DNA of 8,645 nt from JBBRYW01 sp038253945 (GTDB lineage: Bacteria > Actinomycetota > Thermoleophilia > Gaiellales > Gaiellaceae). Below the pieces are notes generated by a model. That model saw only the letters and a program-made list of their open reading frames with translations. It had not been told where the DNA came from and did no database searches. The stretch covers positions 1 to 8,645 of the forward strand of contig JBBSGR010000035.1 in NCBI GenBank assembly GCA_038253945.1. Reading direction: 5' to 3'. The position numbers and the translations under genes were made by a program. Below are positions 1-5,894 of the stretch, piece by piece; within the stretch, counting starts at the first letter, position 1, and each line of letters opens with the position of its first letter.

Positions 1-271
1 CTCGCCAGAACCGCCCGACCTTGCGCCGGCAATGGCGCGCTAAGAGTCGGAGGGGCGGGGGGTCGCGGGGGGGGCGGGCGGCCCCACCCGCCCCACCCGG
101 GCGCGGGTGGTTGTGTTATCCCCCTCGCTGCGGGCCGCCCCCACGCCCGCGCCCAACACTCCCTACGCCGCCGGGGGGGGGCGGGGGTGGCCGCCCGCCC
201 CCCCGCCCCCGGCCCGGCCCTCCGACTCTTAGCGCGCCATTGCCGGCGCAAGGTCGGGCGGTTCTGGCGAG
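1..271. repeat. Large imperfect palindrome (inverted repeat, centre near 136)
   Basis: Bases 1-54 are the exact reverse complement of 218-271. The pairing continues inward without gaps but with growing mismatch: 71-80 match exactly, roughly 80 percent match over 81-100, and only scattered matches such as GTGTT lie near 113-117. The middle consists of G and C homopolymer runs with no credible coding. Two explanations fit: a fold-back chimera at a contig end, or a real GC-rich inverted repeat. The gapless symmetry about one centre and the position at the very edge of the window favour the artefact. I see no transposase and no target-site duplication. Confidence 0.85.
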
Positions 272-594
272 CTGTCCGAGCCTGCGTCATCCCTGATCGT
301 CCACTTCATCGCCCGAAAACGAGGAAGCCGTCGGTTCACCACGACCCCGAAGCCCAAGCCGAAGCCGAAGCCGAAGGTCACGATCTGTCATCGCACCGGC
401 TCGAAGAAGAAGCCGTACGTCCGGGTCCGCGTCTCGCAGAGCGCTCTACCGGCGCATCTGCGACAGGGCGACATACTTCCGGCTCGAAGCCGTGTCCCAC
501 GACGGTCAGGCGCACCGACGGGAAGGGTCACGTCCTCGGCGTTTCGAAGAGGCGCCACGGCGGCCGCCCCTCACGAATCGGCTTCGCCGGTTAG
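233..594 (+). pseudogene. 3' remnant of secreted-type protein with CHRTG/AHLxxGD module, frameshifted
   Basis: The frame open from 233 (after a TAG at 230-232) encodes TTT, then a (PK)5 linker, then VTICHRTGSKKKPYVRVRVS followed by QSALPAHLRQGDIL. I recognise this CH.TGS...P....VS..ALPAHL..GD pattern from C-terminal parts of secreted bacterial proteins; its function is unknown to me. There is no ATG, GTG or TTG start in this frame, so the N-terminus is missing or lies in the palindrome. After GDILP the sense continues better in another frame as GSKPCPTTVRRTDGKGHVL and ends with TAG at 592-594. Restoring one G near 480-483 joins the two. That stop is four bases from the convergent cupredoxin stop, whereas the unshifted frame would run antisense through the cupredoxin gene to 1045. 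So this is probably a real gene broken by an indel or sequencing error. Confidence 0.6.
347..376 (+). repeat. Tandem 6-bp repeat encoding a Pro-Lys linker
   Basis: There are five consecutive copies of the hexamer CCGAAG; the second copy is CCCAAG. In the frame of the remnant gene they encode PKPKPKPKPK. This is a typical extended linker between an exported domain and a C-terminal module, and it is prone to copy-number slippage. Confidence 0.85.
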
Positions 595-598
595 TCGG

Positions 599-955
599 CT
601 ACCGCGAGACGATGAGTGTCGCGTGCATGCCGCGCGCCGCGTGGTCGGCGAGCGAGCACCAGAGCTTGTAGCGCCCCGGCAGCAGCTTCGCCCGCAGCGA
701 CCGCTGATCTCCGGACTCCACGACGGAGATCGAGCGCGTCACGGTGCCGCCGATCCGGCGCAGGCGAAGGTCGTGCGGGTCCTCGCCGTAGTTCGCCAAC
801 TCGACGATCGCCCAGCCGGACTTCAGCTTTGCACGCGAGAGTGTCAGCGAGAACTCCTTCGCCGCGACCTGCAGCCGGGCCGGAGGCGGGGCGGAGGCGG
901 TGGCGGGGGTTGCGCCCGCGGTAAGGACGAGCGCGGCGACCGCGAGCCGTTTCAT
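599..955 (-). CDS. Secreted cupredoxin-like copper protein
   Basis: A protein of 118 residues. Residues 1-22 form a Sec-type signal peptide (MKRL, hydrophobic Ala/Val/Leu core, TASA), followed by a Pro-rich spacer. Residues 28-118 fit a small plastocyanin/azurin-like beta-barrel. The type-1 copper ligands are all recognisable: His61 in DPHDLRL, then Cys100, His105 and Met110 in the C-terminal loop LWCSLADHAARGM. A complete set argues for a functional electron-transfer or copper-binding protein outside the membrane. The start ATG (955-953) overlaps the stop of the upstream DUF1501 gene as ATGA, so this is the last gene of the operon and probably translationally coupled. A longer reading to 1228 is antisense-free but overlaps the DUF1501 gene and lacks the signal peptide at its N-terminus. 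The redox partner is unknown; the neighbours suggest the DUF1501/DUF1800 pair. Confidence 0.88.
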   Translation of the reverse strand: MKRLAVAALVLTAGATPATASAPPPARLQVAAKEFSLTLSRAKLKSGWAIVELANYGEDPHDLRLRRIGGTVTRSISVVESGDQRSLRAKLLPGRYKLWCSLADHAARGMHATLIVSR

Positions 956-2319
956 CGCAGCAGGGCCGGTCGCGCGTATGAGCCCGCGTTCGGGATCACG
1001 CGCGCGGCGTCGGTGCCGAGCCACTGTTCGATCAATGCCGAGTAGACCCCCCGGAAATCCGCGGTCGCGCGCAGGTTGCCCTGTTCGTCGAGGCCACTCG
1101 CGAGGCCCGGGAACTCCCCGATCATGCGCCCGCGCACCCGCGTCCCGATCAGGAAGCCGATCCCGGCGGCGCCGTGATCGGTGCCGAGGGACCCGTTCTC
1201 CTTGGCGCGGCGGCCGAACTCGGACCACACGTGCACGAGCACCCGGTCGGCGAGCCCGCGGGCCTCGAGGTCGCGCTGGAAGGCGAGCAGCGAGTCGGCG
1301 GTGAGCTTCAACCCTTCGTCGAGCGCGCCCGCCTGAGCCGAATGGGTGTCGTACATTCCCGGTGCGCGCATCGCGACGCAGTGCAGCGGCAGCCCGGCGG
1401 CGAGCATCTGCGCCAGGCCCTGGAGCCGTAGCGGGAAGTCGTCCTTCGACGAGCGCGGGTACGGGTTCGGTGAGGCGGAGCCTGAGAACGGAGCAAGCTG
1501 GGTTCGGAGCCGCTGGACCTGCACTGCCGTCGAGCCCGCCTGTCTGAGCGCGGGGTCCGAGCTCTTGGCGTGCGCTTCACCGAGCCGGCCTACGGCATCG
1601 ACGAGCCTGCTCTCGAGATTGAGCTTCGAGATCGCGAACCCGTACCGGTCGGGACCGTCGAGCGATGCGACCGGAACGCGTGCGCTGGCCAGCGCCGGCT
1701 GCAGGCGCGGGTCGAGCGAGAGGCCCTGCAGCGGGTTGTCGGTGGTGCCGGCCACGTCGAGGTAGCGGCCGAGCCAGCCGGTGAGCAGGCTCGAGTCGGT
1801 CGCCCCGACTTCCCAGAAGTGCCGCGATGTGAAGTGCGACTTGTCGGGGTGGTCGTAGCCGATCGCGGGGAGAACGGTGACCTTCCCCTCGGCGTGCAAG
1901 GTGGCGAGCGGCGCCGTCGCGGGATGCCAGAAGAGGCGCTCGTCCTCCGCGAAGCGGATCCCCGTCGATGCCGGCAACGCGAGCTTGGGACGCAGCACCT
2001 GGTAGCGCGAGTCGCCGGCCGGGAAGAGGATCGACATCGAGTCGGCGCCGCCCTCGAGGAAGACCGATACGAGTACCGGGCCGCTGGGCCCGGCCGCCGC
2101 CTGGGCGATCCCGTCGTCGAGGACCGCCGAGGACAGACGGCCGCCGCCGTAGACCGCGAGCGCGAGACCGGCCGAACGGGCGAGGAAGCTGCGGCGCGAC
2201 AACCCGGTGCCGGCGGGCGTGGGCATGCCCGGCTCGATCCCGGGCAGCCCGCTTCCAGCCTCTGCGGCGGCGCGGCGGAAGAGCTCGGTCCGCGAGAAGT
2301 CGTTGCAGCAGCCGGCCAT
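952..2319 (-). CDS. DUF1501 family protein, Tat-exported, alkaline-phosphatase-fold related
   Basis: A protein of 455 residues. The N-terminus (MAGCCNDFSRTELFRRAAAE, then a Gly/Pro stretch) precedes a twin-arginine signal SRRSFLARSAGLALAVYGG at 41-59, so it is exported folded. Family hallmarks follow in order: FLEGGADSM (88-95), DKSHFTSRHFWEVG (159-172), TGWLGRYLD (180-188), MYDTHSAQ (322-329), VWSEFGRR (364-371) and GTDHGAAG (379-386). The His and Asp residues of DTHS and GTDHG would be candidate metal ligands if the alkaline-phosphatase-superfamily relation holds. No activity is established for the family. The start is the ATG at 2319, whose A is also the last base of the upstream DUF1800 stop (TGATG). 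No separate Shine-Dalgarno is visible, which suggests coupled translation. A longer in-frame reading to 3390 runs antisense-like inside the DUF1800 gene and is rejected. Confidence 0.92.
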   Translation of the reverse strand: MAGCCNDFSRTELFRRAAAEAGSGLPGIEPGMPTPAGTGLSRRSFLARSAGLALAVYGGGRLSSAVLDDGIAQAAAGPSGPVLVSVFLEGGADSMSILFPAGDSRYQVLRPKLALPASTGIRFAEDERLFWHPATAPLATLHAEGKVTVLPAIGYDHPDKSHFTSRHFWEVGATDSSLLTGWLGRYLDVAGTTDNPLQGLSLDPRLQPALASARVPVASLDGPDRYGFAISKLNLESRLVDAVGRLGEAHAKSSDPALRQAGSTAVQVQRLRTQLAPFSGSASPNPYPRSSKDDFPLRLQGLAQMLAAGLPLHCVAMRAPGMYDTHSAQAGALDEGLKLTADSLLAFQRDLEARGLADRVLVHVWSEFGRRAKENGSLGTDHGAAGIGFLIGTRVRGRMIGEFPGLASGLDEQGNLRATADFRGVYSALIEQWLGTDAARVIPNAGSYARPALLR

Positions 2320-3623
2320 CAGCAGGTCTGGAGGTCGGGGGACACGGCGACGAGCTGGCGAAGCGCGTTCTCGACGTCGGGCGGGCGCGCTTCCTTCAAC
2401 GCGTCGGCGGCGAATCGAGCGAGCACCGTGCGCGTTGGCGCGGTCACGGTCGGGGCACCCCAGTAGGCGATAGCCCGCGCGACGAGCTTCGCGGCGTTTG
2501 CGGGCGCCGCGTCCGGGCGGTCGAGGGCAGGGCGGAGCGCCGTGGCGGCGAGATACCAGCGCCCCCGGAACGTTGCCGTGTCCAGCCAGCGGGTCTCGTC
2601 CCATCCCGCCACGTTCGGCGGATAGAACAGCCGCTGGCCGGCGGCGTCGCCCAGCCTCGTCCACGCGATCGTGTCGATCCCCTGTCCGCGCGCCCGCAGG
2701 AGGCCCGCCGCGTAGACCGCGGGCGGCTTGACCATCCGGGGTCCACGGTAGAGGTCGGGATGCTCCAGGATCGCCTCGACGACCGGGCGCACCTGGAAAT
2801 TGGCGCGGTAGAGCCGCTCGAGCGCTGCGGCTGTCGTCGCGCCCGGCGCGGTCGGGACGAAGTAGCTCCAGAGCTTGCGGACGACGAACGAGGCGTGTAG
2901 TGGATGCGAGAGGCAGAGGCGACAGGCGTCCTGCCACTCGAAGTTTCCTGAGTGCCCGAAGACGGTCTTCGGCCCCGAGTCGTGGAGGCGCGCGTCGTAG
3001 ACGAACGACTGCCCGGTGTCGTCCTTCTTCTTGCCGCGCCAGCCGGTCAGCGCCCGCGCCTGCTCCCGGACGTCCGTCTCGGTGTAGCCGCCCGGCCGGT
3101 CGGCGCCGATCGTGAACAGCTCCATGACCTCGCGCCCGTAGTTCTCGTTCGGCGAACGGTTCGTGTTCTGGTTCCCGTTCAGCCAGACCAGCATTGCGGG
3201 GTCCTTGGTCACGTCGAGCAGCAGGTCCGAGAAGGAGCCGAGGGCGTAGCGCCGGAAGAGCTCGTTCTGCGCGAGCATGAGTGGCTGCGATCCCACGCCC
3301 TGGTTCGAGGTGGCGAACCAGTCGTGCCAGACGAGCGTCATGCGCTCGACGAGCGGCGTCGTCGAGCGCACCATTCGGTCGAGCCACCACAGATGGTCGT
3401 GACCGAAGGCATCGCCGGGTGCGATGGGACGCTGCTTGTCGTCCACGGGGGCGGGACCGACGAGCGTCTCCTGCGCGGGCCGTGTGAGCGACCGGACCGC
3501 GGCGCGCAGGCCCTTCGCGGCCAGCCGTCTGGTTTCGCCCGGGCCCGGCCCGAAGCCGGCGCGCCAGAGCAGGCGCTCAGCCTGTGCCTGCCCGAATCGG
3601 CCCTTGTAGACCGGTACGGCCAT
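2319..3623 (-). CDS. DUF1800 family protein
   Basis: A protein of 434 residues carrying the family's conserved blocks: AERLLWRAGFGPGPGE (15-30), MTLVWHDWFATSNQGV (95-110), SPNENYGREVMELFTIG (157-173), YTETDVREQARALTGW (180-195), HDSGPKTVFG (214-223), RKLWSYFVP (249-257), KPPAVYAAGLL (299-309) and FYPPNVAGW (333-341). The end RQLVAVSPDLQ is also typical. A CRLC motif lies at 234-237. The ATG at 3623 is chosen because AAGGTGG lies just upstream at good spacing; an in-frame ATG at 3668 has no such site. No signal peptide or membrane segment is visible, unlike the DUF1501 partner. DUF1800 and DUF1501 genes are frequently adjacent in bacteria, and the biochemical role of the pair is not established. 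First gene of the three-gene operon. Confidence 0.92.
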   Translation of the reverse strand: MAVPVYKGRFGQAQAERLLWRAGFGPGPGETRRLAAKGLRAAVRSLTRPAQETLVGPAPVDDKQRPIAPGDAFGHDHLWWLDRMVRSTTPLVERMTLVWHDWFATSNQGVGSQPLMLAQNELFRRYALGSFSDLLLDVTKDPAMLVWLNGNQNTNRSPNENYGREVMELFTIGADRPGGYTETDVREQARALTGWRGKKKDDTGQSFVYDARLHDSGPKTVFGHSGNFEWQDACRLCLSHPLHASFVVRKLWSYFVPTAPGATTAAALERLYRANFQVRPVVEAILEHPDLYRGPRMVKPPAVYAAGLLRARGQGIDTIAWTRLGDAAGQRLFYPPNVAGWDETRWLDTATFRGRWYLAATALRPALDRPDAAPANAAKLVARAIAYWGAPTVTAPTRTVLARFAADALKEARPPDVENALRQLVAVSPDLQTC

Positions 3624-3825
3624 GGCCACCTTGTAACGCACAGCGCATGGGTGCGACGTAAATTCCATGCAAAATCGGCGCTTGGCCCAGCTGAGCGTGG
3701 AGGGACTTCGTACGCAAGACGACGCGGCGTGTAGAGGGCGGGCGCCTTTACAGCGTGGTCATAATCGGTCGGGTACCCTGGCGCGGGTCTTGTGACTCGA
3801 CCGAACCCGAGGGGGCTTCCATCTC
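3624..3825. promoter_or_regulatory. Divergent intergenic region between the DUF1800 operon and the glycoside hydrolase gene
   Basis: These 202 bases must carry promoters for both directions. On the minus strand, AAGGTGG directly before the DUF1800 ATG is a good ribosome site. On the plus strand, GAGGGGG (3809-3815) stands 10 bases before the GTG start of the hydrolase. TTTACA (3747-3752) and CATAAT (3760-3765) look like promoter hexamers but are spaced too closely to act as one pair; CATAAT alone could be a -10. GGGTACCC (3771-3778) is a perfect 8-base palindrome. No promoter can be assigned with confidence. Confidence 0.3.
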
Positions 3826-5235
3826 GTGAATCGTCTCGTCCGTCTTACCGCCGTCGCCGTGCTCGCGGCCGCACTCGCTCCGTCGTTTGCCGCAGGCGCG
3901 ACCAGGATGTACGTCGGCTTCCAGGACGACGCGAGCTTTCGGTTCCGCCCGGATCGCGACTACACGTTCGACCGGGCGAAGAACGCGCAGGCAACGCTTG
4001 TGCGCTCGACGATCGACTGGGCACGCTCCGCTCCGACGCGCCCGTCGCGACCGACAAACCCGTTCGACCCCGCGTACCGGCTGGAGGACATCGACGAGTT
4101 CGTCCGCAAAGCGCAGGAGCGTGACCTCGAGCCGATGCTTCAGATCTACGGGACACCTGCCTGGGCCAACGGCGGCGCTGGGCGAAACCACGTCCCGCGC
4201 CGCATGAGCGACCTCCGGGCTTTTGCCCAGGCGGTGTCCGCGCGGTACTCGGGGCGCTATCCAGGATTTCCGTTCGTGCGCTTCTGGGGTGTTTGGAACG
4301 AGCCGAACCTGAATCAGTTCCTGTCGCCGCAGTTCGACAAGCGTGGGCGATCCGTGGCGCCGGGGCTCTACGCGAAGCTCTTCGCGTCCGCGTACGCCGG
4401 CATCAAGGCAGGGAACCGCCAGGCGCTCGTCGGGCTCGGGGAAACGTCCGCTCGTGGTCGCGACCGCCACATTCGGGGCCTGCAGGACACGCACTCCCCC
4501 GGGCGGTTCCTCCAGCTGGTCGCGAAGGCCAGCCCGCGGCTCCGCTTCGATGCGGTCGCGCACCATCCGTATCCGACCGACCCGAGGCAGGCCCCGACCC
4601 AGGTCGTTCGCTGGCCGAACGTGTCTCTGAAGATGATGCCGCGGTTGGAGCGTTCGCTGAACCGGTGGTTCCACCGGAAGAGCACCCCGCTCTGGATCAC
4701 GGAGTACGGTCATGAGACACGGCCGGCGGACCCAAGAGGGGTCTCGCTCGATCAGCAAGCTGCGTTTGCCCGGCAGGCGCTCCGCATCGCCGGTGGTTAT
4801 CCGTACGTGGCGATGTTCATCTGGTTCGTGCTGCACGATGATGCCGGCAACCCCTGGCAGAGCGGGTTGATCGCTCAGAACGAGACGACGAAGCCCGCCT
4901 ACTACGCGTTCGCCGAGACCGCCTATCCGTACGACGCGAGAAACGGGATCTTCACCGTTCAAGCCGGCCGCCCGAACCCGGTCGTACGGTTCCCGGTCCG
5001 CCAGATCGCGGCCCATTCTCCGCGCGGATCCCGCGTCGGCATCGACGCGCGGATTTTCACAGGCGACACCGTCGTGGCGCACCCGCAGCCCGAGGCGGTG
5101 ATCGGAATCGACGATTTCGTCACGATCCCGCTGGCGTTCACACCGCTCGCCGGGAGGACGTACTACGCCCAGATCGAAGCGAACGACATCCACGGCAACC
5201 GCGTGCGCCGGCTGCTGACGCTCATCGCGCGCTGA
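3826..5235 (+). CDS. Secreted clan-A glycoside hydrolase-like protein
   Basis: A protein of 469 residues with a Sec signal peptide at about 1-25 (MNRLVRLTAVAVLAAALAPS, FAAGA). Residues 26-370 read as a (beta/alpha)8 barrel of clan GH-A. GVWNEPN (155-161) places the acid/base Glu159 after strand 4, and LWITEYG (289-295) places the nucleophile Glu293 after strand 7. HHPYP (246-250) and the Trp-rich MFIWFVLHDD (330-339) are also typical. About residues 371-469 look like a beta-sandwich (Ig-like) tail ending YYAQIEANDIHGN. Closest in style to GH39/GH5-like xylosidase or glucanase proteins, but I cannot assign a family or substrate. The GTG start is supported by GAGGGGG 10 bases upstream and by the signal peptide. 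It is transcribed alone, divergent from the DUF1800 operon and convergent with the CBS gene. The complete catalytic pair argues for an active enzyme acting outside the cell. Confidence 0.85.
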   Translation: MNRLVRLTAVAVLAAALAPSFAAGATRMYVGFQDDASFRFRPDRDYTFDRAKNAQATLVRSTIDWARSAPTRPSRPTNPFDPAYRLEDIDEFVRKAQERDLEPMLQIYGTPAWANGGAGRNHVPRRMSDLRAFAQAVSARYSGRYPGFPFVRFWGVWNEPNLNQFLSPQFDKRGRSVAPGLYAKLFASAYAGIKAGNRQALVGLGETSARGRDRHIRGLQDTHSPGRFLQLVAKASPRLRFDAVAHHPYPTDPRQAPTQVVRWPNVSLKMMPRLERSLNRWFHRKSTPLWITEYGHETRPADPRGVSLDQQAAFARQALRIAGGYPYVAMFIWFVLHDDAGNPWQSGLIAQNETTKPAYYAFAETAYPYDARNGIFTVQAGRPNPVVRFPVRQIAAHSPRGSRVGIDARIFTGDTVVAHPQPEAVIGIDDFVTIPLAFTPLAGRTYYAQIEANDIHGNRVRRLLTLIAR

Positions 5236-5248
5236 CCTACCCGGAGCA

Positions 5249-5280
5249 GCGAAACGGCCGGCGTCCTCCGGCCGCTTCGC
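5249..5280. terminator. Hairpin between convergent genes, likely bidirectional terminator
   Basis: GCGAAACGGCCGG (5249-5261) pairs with CCGGCCGCTTCGC (5268-5280): 12 of 13 positions pair around a six-base loop CGTCCT. It starts 14 bases after the hydrolase stop and lies 15 bases beyond the CBS gene stop, so it can serve both transcripts. There is no clear U-tract on either side, which is common for terminators of high-GC actinobacteria. Confidence 0.75.
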
Positions 5281-5294
5281 ATTCCCGTCGAGCT

Positions 5295-5711
5295 CTAATC
5301 GGAGATCTCTTCGACGACGCGACCCGTCTGCTCCGGGGTCGCCTCGCGGGCGACGTCCGCTTGCGCCAGAATGCCGACAAGGCGGCCGTCCTCCTCCACG
5401 ACCGGAAGCCGCCGCACCTGGTGCTGTGCCATCAACCGCAGGGCCTCGTCGAGATCCTGCTGAGGGTCGACCGTCACGAGATCGCGCGATGCGACCGGTC
5501 CGACAGTCGTCGACTGGACGTCCTTGCCGTCGGCAACGACCTTGACCGCGATGTCGCGGTCGGTAATCGTGCCCACCAGCCGGCCGCCGTCGACGATCGG
5601 GACGATGCCTACGTCTTCGTCGCGCATGATCCTCGCGGCCTCGACCACCGAGCTGCCGCTCTCGATCGTCTTCGGATTCGACGTCATTAGGTCTTGAACG
5701 CTGGTGCCCAT
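5295..5711 (-). CDS. Two-CBS-domain protein
   Basis: A cytoplasmic protein of 138 residues made almost wholly of a tandem CBS (Bateman) pair. CBS1 spans about residues 8-60 (VQDLMTSNPKTI, then EAARIMRDEDVGIVPIVD, LVGTITDRDIAVKVVA). CBS2 spans about 74-127 (ASRDLVTVDP, LDEALRLMAQHQVRRLPVVE, LVGILAQADVA). Such stand-alone pairs usually bind adenosyl ligands (AMP, ATP, SAM) or NADH and act as energy or stress sensors; the ligand here cannot be told. The ATG at 5711 has GAGGAG five bases upstream. A longer in-frame reading to 5927 is rejected because it extends past this site over the divergent transporter start. Monocistronic by layout, with its 3' end at the shared terminator hairpin. Confidence 0.92.
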   Translation of the reverse strand: MGTSVQDLMTSNPKTIESGSSVVEAARIMRDEDVGIVPIVDGGRLVGTITDRDIAVKVVADGKDVQSTTVGPVASRDLVTVDPQQDLDEALRLMAQHQVRRLPVVEEDGRLVGILAQADVAREATPEQTGRVVEEISD

Positions 5712-5731
5712 ACATTCTCCTCGTCGGGTTC

Positions 5732-5754
5732 CCTCCTCCGATTCTCGTAGGAGG
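5732..5754 (-). promoter_or_regulatory. Hairpin in the 5' leader of the CBS gene, contains an extra AGGAGG
   Basis: CCTCCT (5732-5737) pairs with AGGAGG (5749-5754). Inside, CGA and TCG pair around a three-base loop after one mismatch. In the minus-strand transcript this puts an AGGAGG in the 3' side of a hairpin about 20 bases before the start, upstream of the working GAGGAG (5722-5717). It might influence translation or mRNA stability; no known riboswitch class is recognised. Confidence 0.35.
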
Positions 5755-5771
5755 CGACCGCAAAACGGCGT

Positions 5772-5777
5772 TAGAAT
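5772..5777 (+). promoter_or_regulatory. Possible -10 element upstream of the MFS gene
   Basis: TAGAAT matches the TATAAT consensus at five of six positions in an otherwise GC-rich gap between the divergent CBS and MFS genes. The base stretch 17 bases upstream (AGGAGG) does not resemble a -35, so only the -10 is supported. Transcription would start near 5784, giving a short leader before the predicted MFS start. Confidence 0.3.
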
Positions 5778-5819
5778 GGGCGCCTGATGGCGCGCGCACC
5801 CTGCTAACTCGCTAGGCGT

Positions 5820-5837
5820 GGCGCCCGCCGGGGCGCC
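5820..5837 (+). other. Perfect GC hairpin at the 5' end of the MFS gene
   Basis: GGCGCCC (5820-5826) and GGGCGCC (5831-5837) pair perfectly over 7 G-C pairs around the loop GCCG. The hairpin covers the point where the MFS reading frame loses its start. Such a structure is a frequent cause of base-calling or amplification errors, and could also hinder ribosome entry. Confidence 0.6.
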
Positions 5838-5894
5838 GTTCCCATCGTCGCGACCCTGCTCGCGGTCGAGCTCCTCGACGAGCTCTTCTTCGGC

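Noticed and set aside
21..296. Plus-strand open frame inside the palindrome
   Set aside because: Pro/Gly/Arg product of G and C runs, no coding character.
623..1045. Plus-strand reading through the cupredoxin gene, continuing the CHRTGS frame
   Set aside because: It lies antisense to a gene with signal peptide and four copper ligands; the other frame of the CHRTGS gene stops neatly at 594.
1570..2900. Long plus-strand open frames (1570-2466, 1968-2900, 2952-3734) over the DUF1501/DUF1800 genes
   Set aside because: Low-complexity Arg/Ala/Gly products without domains; the minus strand codes two well-conserved families here.
2320..3390. N-terminal extension of the DUF1501 protein
   Set aside because: It would overlap nearly all of the DUF1800 gene; the TGATG start and the family's usual N-terminus fit 2319.
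3748..5799. 683-codon open frame on the minus strand, antisense to the glycoside hydrolase
   Set aside because: Arg/Gly-rich with no recognisable domain. It is a mirror of the high-GC hydrolase gene, whose catalytic motifs are clear, and it runs through the CBS gene in another frame.
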